In this document: piece after piece, positions 16,560 through 25,237 of the stretch
Layout: every line of letters begins with the position of its first letter
Position numbering within the stretch: the stretch's first letter is position 1
NCBI GenBank assembly: GCA_009841405.1
Contig: VXLV01000124.1
Span: 106,292 to 170,291, forward strand
Length of the DNA stretch: 64,000 bases
Direction: 5' to 3'
DNA from: Chloroflexota bacterium
GTDB lineage: Bacteria > Chloroflexota > Anaerolineae > Aggregatilineales > Phototrophicaceae
Notes under the pieces: model-generated
The model's database searches: none
Told to the model about the DNA's origin: nothing
The model's input: the letters and a program-made list of their open reading frames with translations, nothing else
Translations under genes and position numbers: made by a program

Positions 16560-19256
16560 ATGAAGACCATGAGCAGCGCCGAAACACGCCAGGCCTTTCT
16601 CGACTTTTTCGAAGAAATGGGCCACCGGCCCGTCGCATCGTCCTCGCTGGCGCCGGCGGACGACCCGACGCTGCTCTTTGTCAACGCGGGCATGGTGCAA
16701 TTCAAAGACGTATTCCTCGGGCTCGACAAACGGGACTACAGCCGCGCGACCACATCGCAGAAGTGCATGCGCGTCAGCGGCAAGCACAACGACCTCGAGA
16801 ATGTCGGCCCCTCGCCGCGCCACCATACCTTCTTCGAGATGCTGGGCAACTTCAGCTTCGGCGATTATTTCAAACGCGACGCCATTAAATACGCATACAC
16901 GCTGCTGACCGAAGTCTACAAGCTCCCGGCGGACCGCCTGGTGTTCACGGTCTACGAGAACGATGACGAAGCCTATAGCGCCTGGATCGACGATCTCGGC
17001 GTGGACCCCAAACGCGTCGCTCGCATGGGGCCTGACACCAACTTCTGGCAAATGGCCGATACCGGTCCCTGCGGCCCGACATCCGAGATTCACTGGGACA
17101 AGCAACCGCATCTGGGCGACAACGACATCATCGCCATGCTGCAAGCGGAGGACGACCGCTTCCTTGAAATCTGGAATCTCGTCTTCATGCAGTTTAATCG
17201 CCAGCAAGCCGATCCCGATCACAGCGGTCAATGGGACGCGCCTCTGCCCGCGCCCGGCGTCGATACGGGCATGGGCCTGGAGCGCATCGTCTCGATACTG
17301 CAGGGCGTCGACGCCAACTACGAGACCGATCTCTTCATGCCCATCATCCGCCATACGCAAGCGCTGGCCGGGCACAGCGACGTCGAACGCGACGCCAATA
17401 TCGTGCCCTACCGCGTCATCGCCGACCACATCCGCGCGGCTGTATTTCTCATCAGCGACGGCGTCTACCCCGGCGCTAAAGGCCGCGCCGCTATCCCGCG
17501 CATTGTCATCCGGCGCGCTGCCCGCTTTGGCCGCGAGATCGGTTTTGACCGTCCTTTCCTGGCGCAGGTGGCGGACGCGGTATTCGACCTGGTGGGCAAC
17601 TATTTCAGCGACCTGCGCGACGACGCGGAAAACATCAAGCGCGTGATCACTCTGGAAGAGGAGCGCTTCCTCCGCACCATGGATCGCGGCCTGAACGAAT
17701 TGGATGACATGCTTGCCGCTCTGACGGCCGGCAGCGCGCTGCCTGGCGCCGACGCCTTTTATCTGAAAGCCACCCTCGGCCTGCCCTTTCAAGTCACCAA
17801 AGACGTGGCGGAGGAACGCGGATTCACGGTGGATGAAGCCGGTTTCGCCGCGGCCGAAGCCGAGCACGCGCGCATCAGCGGCGGCGGCCAAGCCATGGGC
17901 GAAATCGAGTCCGGCGAATTCTACCAGCAGCTCTTGGCGGACTTAAATGCCGCGGGCGCGCTGACGAGCAGCGGCGTTGACTACGCGCCGTACGGCGACG
18001 CGCCGGTCGAAACTGAAGTGCTCGCCCTGGCAAGAGACGGCGCGCGACTGCAAAGCGCAATCGTCGGCGAGACTGTGGAAGTTATCCTGGCCAAAACGCA
18101 ATTTTACGTCGAATCCGGCGGCCAGGTTAACGACGCCGGAACTATCGCCGGCGACGGCTGGGTGATAGACGTCACAGAGATGAAGCGCCCGCTGGCCGGG
18201 CTGGTCGCTCATGTCGGCGAAGTCGTCGAGGGCAATCCCAAAGTCGGAGACCGGGCGACCGCCGCTCTGGATATCGCGCGCCGCAAGGACATCATCCGCA
18301 ACCATACGGCGACTCACCTGCTCCACGCTGCCCTGCGCAACAGCCTTGGCAAGCACGTGCAGCAGCGGGGTTCGCTGGTCGCGCCGGACCGGCTGCGCTT
18401 CGACTTTTCGCACCCCGAAAAAGTCTCGGAGAGCGAGCTGGCGCAGATTGCGGCTCAGGTCAATGGCGCGATCCTCGCCAACTATCGCGTCTACAGTGAA
18501 GAGAAGTCGCTTGAGACAGCGCGGCGCGAGGGCGCCATGGCGCTCTTCGGCGAAACGTACGGCGACGTCGTTCGTACAGTAGTGATTGGCAGCGACCATG
18601 ACCGCTACAGCTACGAACTCTGCGGCGGGGTCCACGTGCCCGCAACCGCCGAAATCGGCAGCTTTGTCTTCACCAGCGAGGGCAGCGTAAGCGCCGGCAT
18701 CCGCCGCGTCGAAGCGCTGACCGGCCGCGCGGCCAGCGCGCATTTCAGCAAGCAGTTGCAAACCCTGAATGGCATTGCCGAGCGGCTGGGCGCGGCGCCA
18801 GAACTGGCCTCGCAGAGAATTGACGACTTGCAGCATGCGCTTTCAGCAGCGCAGCGGGAGATCGAGAATCTGCGCCGCCGGCAAGCCCGGCATGACTTTG
18901 ACCTCATGCTTGGTGACAAATTGGAAAGCCTGAACGGCAAGCAGACTCTGGTCGCACAGCTCGACAATACGCCAATGGAAACCATGCGCGAGATGACGGA
19001 CTGGTTCCGCAATCGAATCGACAACGGGGTCATGGTGCTCGCCAGCGACGTGGCCGGCCGGCCGCAGATCGTTGTCGCTGTTTCCGATGCGCTCGTAAAA
19101 GACGGCATTCGCGCCGGCGACCTCATTAAGCCAATCGCGCGAGTGGTCGGCGGCGGCGGCGGCGGTCGCCCGCAAATGGCGCAAGCCGGCGGGCGCGACA
19201 GCAGCAAAATCGGCGAAGCGCTGCAAAAGGCGCGGGCGCTGCTGGCGGAAACCTGA
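16560..19256 (+). CDS. alaS: alanyl-tRNA synthetase
   Basis: 898 residues, the usual length. Class II catalytic domain begins TRQAFLDFFEEMGH and contains FVNAGMVQFKDVFLG, RHHTFFEMLGNFSFGDYFK and GVDTGMGLERI. The editing domain has HTATHLLHAALR (zinc-type HxxxH) and CGGVHV, where most enzymes read CGGTHV. The C-terminal oligomerisation/C-Ala domain (DHHA1) ends in VVGGGGGGRPQMAQAGG. All parts are in order and intact. It has its own -10 at 16488. GAGCATGACAAGCCC precedes the ATG; a second ATG at residue 4 is also possible. Confidence 0.97.
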   Translation: MKTMSSAETRQAFLDFFEEMGHRPVASSSLAPADDPTLLFVNAGMVQFKDVFLGLDKRDYSRATTSQKCMRVSGKHNDLENVGPSPRHHTFFEMLGNFSFGDYFKRDAIKYAYTLLTEVYKLPADRLVFTVYENDDEAYSAWIDDLGVDPKRVARMGPDTNFWQMADTGPCGPTSEIHWDKQPHLGDNDIIAMLQAEDDRFLEIWNLVFMQFNRQQADPDHSGQWDAPLPAPGVDTGMGLERIVSILQGVDANYETDLFMPIIRHTQALAGHSDVERDANIVPYRVIADHIRAAVFLISDGVYPGAKGRAAIPRIVIRRAARFGREIGFDRPFLAQVADAVFDLVGNYFSDLRDDAENIKRVITLEEERFLRTMDRGLNELDDMLAALTAGSALPGADAFYLKATLGLPFQVTKDVAEERGFTVDEAGFAAAEAEHARISGGGQAMGEIESGEFYQQLLADLNAAGALTSSGVDYAPYGDAPVETEVLALARDGARLQSAIVGETVEVILAKTQFYVESGGQVNDAGTIAGDGWVIDVTEMKRPLAGLVAHVGEVVEGNPKVGDRATAALDIARRKDIIRNHTATHLLHAALRNSLGKHVQQRGSLVAPDRLRFDFSHPEKVSESELAQIAAQVNGAILANYRVYSEEKSLETARREGAMALFGETYGDVVRTVVIGSDHDRYSYELCGGVHVPATAEIGSFVFTSEGSVSAGIRRVEALTGRAASAHFSKQLQTLNGIAERLGAAPELASQRIDDLQHALSAAQREIENLRRRQARHDFDLMLGDKLESLNGKQTLVAQLDNTPMETMREMTDWFRNRIDNGVMVLASDVAGRPQIVVAVSDALVKDGIRAGDLIKPIARVVGGGGGGRPQMAQAGGRDSSKIGEALQKARALLAET

Positions 19257-19301
19257 GTCATATTCGGTCGCCTCGCGTCCTCTGCCCGCTTCATCTCGTC
19301 G

Positions 19302-19307
19302 TATACT
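19302..19307 (+). promoter_or_regulatory. -10 element (TATACT) for the baseplate-J-like gene and ruvX
   Basis: TATACTG only 9 bp before the start codon at 19316; the transcript would be nearly leaderless unless a later start is used. Confidence 0.35.
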
Positions 19308-19312
19308 GCTGA

Positions 19313-20866
19313 GTGATGTCAGTGGAAATCGTATCGTACAATCTCGAAGCGACCGACACGCTCGTCAGCTTGCGGCAGCGCTTGGCCGGCCTGCGCGGTC
19401 GCCGCGTGCTTCTGATCTGGCCGGAAGCCGCTGCGAATCTCCGCAGCAAGTTGGACCTGGTGCTGATCCAGCGCGAAGCCGACCGGCGCGCGGTTCAACT
19501 GGCGATCGTCACGACCGATGAGATGCAGCGCCTTTACGCGGCGGAGCTCAACATCAGCTGCTTCGACTCGCTCGAAGCGAGTCAATCCAGCCGCTGGAAA
19601 CGGGGGCGGAAAAAACTTTTTCTGCCGCGCTACCACAAACCCAGCCCCGACCTGCGGGCGGAAGACCTGGCGCTCATCGCCGGTCGCCTCTCAAGGCGAA
19701 ATCAGCGCTCCCGTTGGCGAACGCTCATGGAGCGGCTGGCGGTGCTCGCTTTGCTCGCCGGCGTCGTCGGCGCGGCGCTATACGCGGTCGTGCCCGGCGC
19801 GGAAGTCGTCGTCAGCCTGCAGAAAGAAACCATAACAGTCGTCGTCGATGTGGTTGCCGATCGAAAAGCAGACGCCCTGCGCGCCAATAGCGCAATCATC
19901 CCGGCCCAGGTATTGCGCGAGACGGTTGAGACTTCGGCTACCGTTCCGGCCACGGGCACGGTCTGGCTGGACAGCGTATCCGCCGCCGCCATCGTCACCT
20001 TCGCCAATTTGGGCGCGGACCAGGTCGATATCCCGCGCGGGACGATCCTGGCCACCAGCGCCGGTGAACCGATTCTTTTCGAAACCGCGGCCCAAGTGGT
20101 GGTGCCGGCCGGCGTCGGCCAGCGGGTCGACGCAACGGTAGAAGCCATGACCAGCCATCGCGGCAGCGTGGGCAATGTCGGCCCCGGCATGATCAACACG
20201 GTATTGGGCGAGCTTTCCGACCGTGTCTCGGCCATCAACCTGGCCCCAGCCGCTGGCGGCAGCAATCAAAGCGTGAAAACCGTCGCCGCCGGCGACAAAC
20301 GCCAATTGCTCGAAAGCGCGCGGATTCAACTCCAATCGCTGGCATACGAGCAGATGCGCGCGGGTCTGTCGGAAAGCCAGGTCATCATCATTGAATCGTT
20401 ACGAATCGAGCAAGAACGCAAGGAATGGACGCGCTTCTCGGCTGATGTCGGCGCCATGACAAGCGAGTTGTCGCTGACCATGCGCGCGGTCGTCTCCGCC
20501 TTGGTCGTCGATGACCGCTACGGCCGCCAACTGACCGCCGCCCGCCTGCGTGACAAGATACCGGCCAACTTCGAATTGGTGGCCGATTCGCTGACTTACG
20601 CCCGCGGCCCATTCAAAATCGGCCGCGCGGACGGACAAATTAACTTCACTGCTACCGCCAGCGCGGCTGTAATCGCCACATTTGAAGGCGAGCAGCTGCG
20701 GGAGAGGCTGGCGGGCATTTCGCTGGCGGAAGCGCGCGACCTTCTCGCGATGCAGCCGGAACTCTCAAGCAAGCGTCCGCCGCGGATTTCACTCTACCCG
20801 CCGTCGCTGCAGCGAATGCCGATTATGGCCGTCCGCATCCGGGTTCGCGAAAGCGAGCGCCAATGA
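19313..20866 (+). CDS. membrane-anchored baseplate-J-like domain protein
   Basis: 517 residues from GTG 19313 (ATG one codon later). Residues 1-90 are a cytosolic region; about 92-135 is basic and polar; one membrane helix lies at about 138-160 (RLAVLALLAGVVGAALYAVV). The C-terminal part (about 165-505) is extracytoplasmic and beta-rich. Within it, IPRGTILATSAGEPILFETAAQVVVPAG, VEAMTSHRGSVGNV and GPGMINTVLG resemble the phage baseplate J / gp47 fold, in which 'PAGT' strands and a 'G..GNV' turn are typical. Such proteins occur in Chloroflexota without phage genes, and none are near here. It overlaps ruvX by 4 bases (ATGA), so the two are translated together. Function unknown. Confidence 0.75.
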   Translation: MMSVEIVSYNLEATDTLVSLRQRLAGLRGRRVLLIWPEAAANLRSKLDLVLIQREADRRAVQLAIVTTDEMQRLYAAELNISCFDSLEASQSSRWKRGRKKLFLPRYHKPSPDLRAEDLALIAGRLSRRNQRSRWRTLMERLAVLALLAGVVGAALYAVVPGAEVVVSLQKETITVVVDVVADRKADALRANSAIIPAQVLRETVETSATVPATGTVWLDSVSAAAIVTFANLGADQVDIPRGTILATSAGEPILFETAAQVVVPAGVGQRVDATVEAMTSHRGSVGNVGPGMINTVLGELSDRVSAINLAPAAGGSNQSVKTVAAGDKRQLLESARIQLQSLAYEQMRAGLSESQVIIIESLRIEQERKEWTRFSADVGAMTSELSLTMRAVVSALVVDDRYGRQLTAARLRDKIPANFELVADSLTYARGPFKIGRADGQINFTATASAAVIATFEGEQLRERLAGISLAEARDLLAMQPELSSKRPPRISLYPPSLQRMPIMAVRIRVRESERQ

Positions 20867-21315
20867 TTGGCCGCTTGCTCGGCATCGACCCCGGCGAAAA
20901 GCGCATCGGCCTGGCGGTCAGCGACGCCATGGGCGTGGCCGCGCGCGAATTGCAGATTCGCCCGCGTCGGGGTAACGCTGAAGATTTCGCGGCGATTCGC
21001 TATATCGCTGAAGAACACGCGATCGCGGGTATCGTGGTCGGCGTACCCATCAATCCGAACGCGCCCGAAGGCATCCGCACACAGGCCGACGCCGTGCGCG
21101 AGTGGATAAGCGAAATGCGCCGAGCCATTCCACTGCCCATCGCCGAAGTCAGCGAGTATCTGACCAGCCAGGAAGCCCGCCGCCTGGCGCAAGCGCGGAA
21201 GCGCCACCCGCGAGAACCGGTGGACGACCTGGCCGCGCGCATTATCCTCCAGTCCTTTCTCGATGCCCTAAGCTACGGAAACGCTACGTTTCCGCCATCA
21301 GCAACACACGAATAG
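20863..21315 (+). CDS. ruvX: RuvX/YqgF family nuclease (putative pre-16S rRNA / Holliday-junction resolvase)
   Basis: 150 residues. RNase H-like fold with the first catalytic Asp in LLGIDPGEKRIGLAVSD (D9), a central VVGVPIN strand and PLPIAEVSEYLTSQEA, where the later conserved acid lies (usually 'DER.ST.eA'; here S-E-Y-L-T-S). RAGGRPG-type ends are absent; VDDLAARIILQSFLD near the end carries the conserved 'D..AA..iLq.yL' signature with the third acidic residue. Family members process the 5' end of 16S rRNA precursor. The ATG overlaps the previous stop. Confidence 0.92.
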   Translation: MIGRLLGIDPGEKRIGLAVSDAMGVAARELQIRPRRGNAEDFAAIRYIAEEHAIAGIVVGVPINPNAPEGIRTQADAVREWISEMRRAIPLPIAEVSEYLTSQEARRLAQARKRHPREPVDDLAARIILQSFLDALSYGNATFPPSATHE

Positions 21316-21423
21316 GCGAATACGACTATACTTGATAGGGAAGTGGGCGCTGCCGTCGTTCCCTGCCGCTGCATGGCTATGGGGAGCGAGGGGACGCCGC
21401 TGGCCACAGACGAGACCGACTCA

Positions 21424-22875
21424 ATGAGCAACCTGCATGACACGCAGCCCAGTCGACGCCTCTACCTGAAGTCCCGCCATCAGGGCGTGTCCGCGCCGCC
21501 GCGGATCCTCTTTTGGGGCGTCATTATTGTAACGCTGATCGTGCTGCTCGGTATCGCCGGTGTTGTCATCGGCTTTCGCGAGGTACTGAAGCCGGCGCAG
21601 CAACAGCGCGTCATCGATCAGCTTCCCTTTATGGCCATGCTTCGCCGTCCGACGCCACAAGGCGGGGTCTTTCCCACGCTTGTGCCGCAAGCCGATGTTG
21701 ACGACGCCCTCGCACTGCTCGATATGCCCCTTGACTTCGCTACGCCACTCGGCGCCGAAGTCGAAATCTCGGCTGCTTCGCCCAGAACGGCCGTACCTAC
21801 AAACACGCCGACGCCTGCTGCCACGCCTGAGCCCACCGCGACTGACGCAATCCAGAGCGCCCCGCCGACCCCGCGCCCAAGCGGTGATGCGCTGCCCGCC
21901 ACAGCTGTAGCGCCCGCCCTGAACGCGCCGCCGCCCGCCGCCAGGATTTCCGGCATCGTGCATCAGCAGCAGACTTGGAACAATTGCGGCCCGGCGACGA
22001 TAACCATGGCGCTCAGCTATTACGGCTGGCAGCAAAATCAAGCTTTTGCGCGCGTCCGCCTCAAGCCGAACCGGGAAGACAAGAATGTCGGCCCGCACGA
22101 GCTGGCTCGCTTCGTTGAAGACGAGAGCTTCGTGAAGGCGATTGTGCGTATGGGCGGCACGCTCGATTTGCTCAAGCGCCTGGTCGCTAACGGATTCCCG
22201 GTCGTGATTGAAACCGGCGAAATGTTTGAAGCCTACGACTGGATCGGCCATTATCGCGTGCTGATCGCTTATGACGACAGCTATCAGACCATGTATTTCT
22301 TTGACAGCTTCCTCGGCGTCGGCGCTGGCGCGCAGGGCATCGCCAAGAGCTACGACCAGGTAGACAGAAACTGGCAAGCTTTCAACCGCACCTTCATCGT
22401 AGTCTACGAGCCGCAGCGAGAAGAACTGCTTCGCAACCTCCTGGGCGCGCATTGGGACGAGTCAAGCGCGGCGCAACTGGCCTTTGAAACCGCCCGCGCC
22501 GAAGCCCGCCGCGAGCCGCAGAATCCCTTTGCCTGGTTCAATATGGGAACATCGCTGGTCGACTTGGGCAGATATCAGGAAGCCGCCGCCGCGTATGACC
22601 AGGCCAACCGCACCGGCAAATTGCCCTGGCGCATGTATTGGTATCAGTTTGGCGCATTCGAAGCCTATTACGAGCAGGGACGCTACGATGACGTGCTCAG
22701 CCTGGCCCGGATCAACCAGAACAACTCCCGCGAATTGGAAGAGACCTATTATTGGCAGGGGCGCGTTCACGAGGCGCAGGGCAGAATCCAGCAAGCCGCT
22801 TCGTCTTATCGGCGCGCGCTGACATACAACCCCAACTACGCCGACGCGCGCGCGGCGCTCGACAACCTCAGCTAG
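21424..22875 (+). CDS. membrane-anchored C39-type peptidase-like protein with TPR repeats
   Basis: 483 residues from ATG 21424; the frame is open back to GTG 21343, 11 bp after a TATACT (21327-21332), so a longer form is possible. One membrane helix at about 26-52, a Pro/Thr-rich external linker (about 115-170), then a papain-like C39_2 domain. The likely catalytic Cys is in TWNNCGPATITMAL (about 187), His in IGHYRVLIAYD (about 276) and Asp in YFFDSFLG (about 294). The last 130 residues form TPR-like repeats (AWFNMGTSLVDLGRYQEAAAAYDQA; ETYYWQGRVHEAQGRIQQAASSYRRAL). Bacteriocin-exporter C39 domains are fused to ABC transporters; this one is not. It could process or sense surface peptides. Substrate unknown. 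Confidence 0.82.
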   Translation: MSNLHDTQPSRRLYLKSRHQGVSAPPRILFWGVIIVTLIVLLGIAGVVIGFREVLKPAQQQRVIDQLPFMAMLRRPTPQGGVFPTLVPQADVDDALALLDMPLDFATPLGAEVEISAASPRTAVPTNTPTPAATPEPTATDAIQSAPPTPRPSGDALPATAVAPALNAPPPAARISGIVHQQQTWNNCGPATITMALSYYGWQQNQAFARVRLKPNREDKNVGPHELARFVEDESFVKAIVRMGGTLDLLKRLVANGFPVVIETGEMFEAYDWIGHYRVLIAYDDSYQTMYFFDSFLGVGAGAQGIAKSYDQVDRNWQAFNRTFIVVYEPQREELLRNLLGAHWDESSAAQLAFETARAEARREPQNPFAWFNMGTSLVDLGRYQEAAAAYDQANRTGKLPWRMYWYQFGAFEAYYEQGRYDDVLSLARINQNNSRELEETYYWQGRVHEAQGRIQQAASSYRRALTYNPNYADARAALDNLS

Positions 22876-22882
22876 ACCGCCC

Positions 22883-24547
22883 ATGTCAGACTCGAGAAAA
22901 GCGGGGCCTTCCCGGCGGCAGCATGTCCGGCATTTGGCGCGGTCAACCTTGATGGTGATGCTCGCCTTCCTGGCGGCGAAAGTCATCAGCCTCTTCCAGA
23001 CTTTGATCATCGCGCAGACCTTCGGCGTCGGCCGCGACCTTGACGCATACGTCGCAGCGAATCGCATCCCTGAACTAATTGTCATCCTGATTTCCGGCGG
23101 CGCATTGACCCACGCCTTCATTCCCGTCTTCAGCGGATTCCTGGCCAAGGGCGACCTGGATTCGGCCTGGAAGTTGTCAAGCCACTTGATCAACAGCATT
23201 TTTACCCTGGCGCTTGCGCTAAGCGCGCTGGTCTTTGTCTTCGCGCCCTGGCTGGTGGACAACGCCGTCGCGCCCGGCTTTGATGCCGCTACGGCGCGAA
23301 GCACAGTTGATTTGATGCGGATTCTCTTGTTAAGCACGATCATCTTCGCTGTCAGCGGTATCTTCAGCGGCATCCTCAACTCGCACCAACACTTCTTGCT
23401 GCCGGCCCTGGCGCCGATCATGTTCGACATCGGCATATTGATCGGCGTGCTTTTCTTGCTGCCGCGCTTCGGCATCAACGGCCTCGCCTGGGGCGCGGTC
23501 CTGGGGGCGGGCTTGCACTTCAGCATTCAGGTTCCCGGCCTGGTCCGCTACAAGATGCGCTGGCGGCTGGAGCTGGGCTGGAACAATCCGCAGCTCTGGC
23601 GCGTGATCCGGCTCATGCTGCCGCGCATCGGCGGCCTGGGTGTGTTCAGTCTCAACTTCCTGGTGATGAATAATATCGCATCGCGCCTGGGCGCCGGTTC
23701 CGTCAGCGCGCTGGATTGGGGCTGGCGCCTGATGCAAATCCCGCAGACGCTCATCGGCACCGCGATGGGCATCGTCATCTTCCCGACCCTGGCGGCGCTC
23801 AGCGAGCTGGACGACCTGTCCGGCAAGCGAGACGCCATGTCCGGCGCTTTGCGCTTTATCCTGATTTGCAGCATTCCTTCCGCCATCGCTTTGATTCTGC
23901 TGGGCCGCCCGCTGATTAGCCTGCTGGAGCGGGGCGCATTCGACGCTTCCGCTTCCGCGCTCGTCTATAGCACGCTCTCGATGTTTACGCTCGGGCTGAT
24001 CGTTCACTCCGCCCTGGAGATCATCGCCCGCAGCTTCTACGCGGACAAGGACACGTTGACGCCGCTCTTCGCCGCGCTCGGCGGCGCGTTTATCAACTTT
24101 GGCCTGGCTTTCGCGCTCAGCGATGTGGCGCGCGTCGACGCAAACGCATTGCTCAACGCCATTGCCCTGTCAGCGCCGACGCTGCAATTGACGCGCGATG
24201 TCGGCAATGTCAGCGGCTTGGCCCTGGCCAACTCCCTCGGCGTCATGTTCGAGGTGCTGGCGCTGCTCATCATCCTGCGCCGGCGCTGGCGCGGCATCAG
24301 CGAGAACGCGCTTGCCCGCACGCTCTTGAAGACGCTTGCCGCTTCGCTGGTCATGGCGGCCGCCATCGTCGCCTTTGACCTGGCTTGGGAAAGCCTGATA
24401 TTGGGATTCGGCCTGTACTTGACTATACTGCGGCTGATGCTGGCGGGCGCTGTCGGCTTGATTGCTTTCCTGGCAGCCGCGCTGCTGCTGAAGATGCAAG
24501 AGCTTCCCGAGCTCGCACAGATCGTCCGGAGAAGCCCGGGCGGTTAA
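22883..24547 (+). CDS. murJ: lipid II flippase MurJ
   Basis: 554 residues with about fourteen membrane helices. MurJ/MviN features visible are LARSTLMVMLAFLAAKVISLFQTLIIAQTFG at the start, VAANRIPELIVILISGGALTHAFIPVF, then ILNSHQHFLLPALAPIMFDIGILIG, and RLMLPRIGGLGVFSLNFLVMNNIASRLGAGSVSALDWGWRLMQIPQTLIGTAMGIVIFPTLA in the centre. Flips the peptidoglycan precursor lipid II across the membrane. A cytosolic basic N-terminus (about 18 residues) precedes the first helix. Its ATG is 8 bp after the previous stop, so co-transcription is likely; four more genes follow in the same direction. Confidence 0.93.
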   Translation: MSDSRKAGPSRRQHVRHLARSTLMVMLAFLAAKVISLFQTLIIAQTFGVGRDLDAYVAANRIPELIVILISGGALTHAFIPVFSGFLAKGDLDSAWKLSSHLINSIFTLALALSALVFVFAPWLVDNAVAPGFDAATARSTVDLMRILLLSTIIFAVSGIFSGILNSHQHFLLPALAPIMFDIGILIGVLFLLPRFGINGLAWGAVLGAGLHFSIQVPGLVRYKMRWRLELGWNNPQLWRVIRLMLPRIGGLGVFSLNFLVMNNIASRLGAGSVSALDWGWRLMQIPQTLIGTAMGIVIFPTLAALSELDDLSGKRDAMSGALRFILICSIPSAIALILLGRPLISLLERGAFDASASALVYSTLSMFTLGLIVHSALEIIARSFYADKDTLTPLFAALGGAFINFGLAFALSDVARVDANALLNAIALSAPTLQLTRDVGNVSGLALANSLGVMFEVLALLIILRRRWRGISENALARTLLKTLAASLVMAAAIVAFDLAWESLILGFGLYLTILRLMLAGAVGLIAFLAAALLLKMQELPELAQIVRRSPGG

Positions 24548-24562
24548 TCAGACAGGTTAACG

Positions 24563-25222
24563 ATGTCTATCAAAATCAAGTCGCTCACGCTCGGCCCCTT
24601 CGCTACAAACGCTTACCTGATCGCAGATACGCAAACCGCCAATGCCATCCTGATCGACCCGGTCGACAATGCGCCGGCCATCCTGACAGCAGCCCGCGAC
24701 GAAGGCTGGACGATCAAGCTGATGATCGCCACGCATGCCCATCTCGATCACGTGCTGGCCAGCGCCGCCATCAAGCAAGCGCTGGATATCCCCTTCTACA
24801 TCCATAAAGATTGCGAAGCGCTGCTCGCCGAGATTCCGATGCAAGGCGTTTTCTTCGGCTTGGGCGAGCTGCCGGCCGCCGCCCAGCCTGATCGCCTGCT
24901 CGCCAGCGAATCCGAAACCATTGAACTGGACGCGATTCAATTGCAAAGTCTCTACACGCCGGGCCATGCGCCGGGCCACCTCAGCTTCTACCTGCCCGAT
25001 CACAAGGTCCTGTTCAGCGGCGACACGCTCTTCGCCGGCAGCATCGGCCGCACTGACCTGCCCGGCGGCGATCACGCGCTGCTGATGCGCTCAATCATTG
25101 ACAAGCTGATGGTCCTGGACGACGACGTGCAAGTCCTGCCCGGCCACATGGGCATCACAACCATCGGGCGCGAGCGCTTGACCAACCCCTTCTTGCTCGC
25201 GCATGATGACGGCCGCGCCTAG
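24563..25222 (+). CDS. MBL-fold metallohydrolase (glyoxalase II-like)
   Basis: 219 residues. Opens LTLGPFATNAYLIADTQTANAILIDPVD; has the metal motif ATHAHLDHV (HxHxDH, about 55-63), then TPGHAPGHLSFYLPDHKVLFSGDTLFAGSIGRTDLPGG and LPGHMG, giving all ligands for two metals. The spacing matches the YcbL/hydroxyacylglutathione-hydrolase-like group, about 210 residues long, lacking the glutathione-binding C-terminus. Could be a thioesterase of the glyoxalase II type; substrate not predictable. AACAGGTTAACG precedes the ATG, 15 bp after murJ. Confidence 0.9.
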   Translation: MSIKIKSLTLGPFATNAYLIADTQTANAILIDPVDNAPAILTAARDEGWTIKLMIATHAHLDHVLASAAIKQALDIPFYIHKDCEALLAEIPMQGVFFGLGELPAAAQPDRLLASESETIELDAIQLQSLYTPGHAPGHLSFYLPDHKVLFSGDTLFAGSIGRTDLPGGDHALLMRSIIDKLMVLDDDVQVLPGHMGITTIGRERLTNPFLLAHDDGRA

Positions 25223-25237
25223 ACGCCAACTCAGCAA

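Noticed and set aside
16464..17891. Long open frame on the minus strand opposite alaS (475 codons)
   Set aside because: It lies wholly antisense to a complete, motif-rich alanyl-tRNA synthetase; GC-rich third positions make such frames common. No ribosome site or family motif.
19313..20866. Prophage or contractile injection system
   Set aside because: Only one baseplate-J-like protein, with a membrane helix, between alaS and ruvX. No sheath, tube, spike or ATPase genes.
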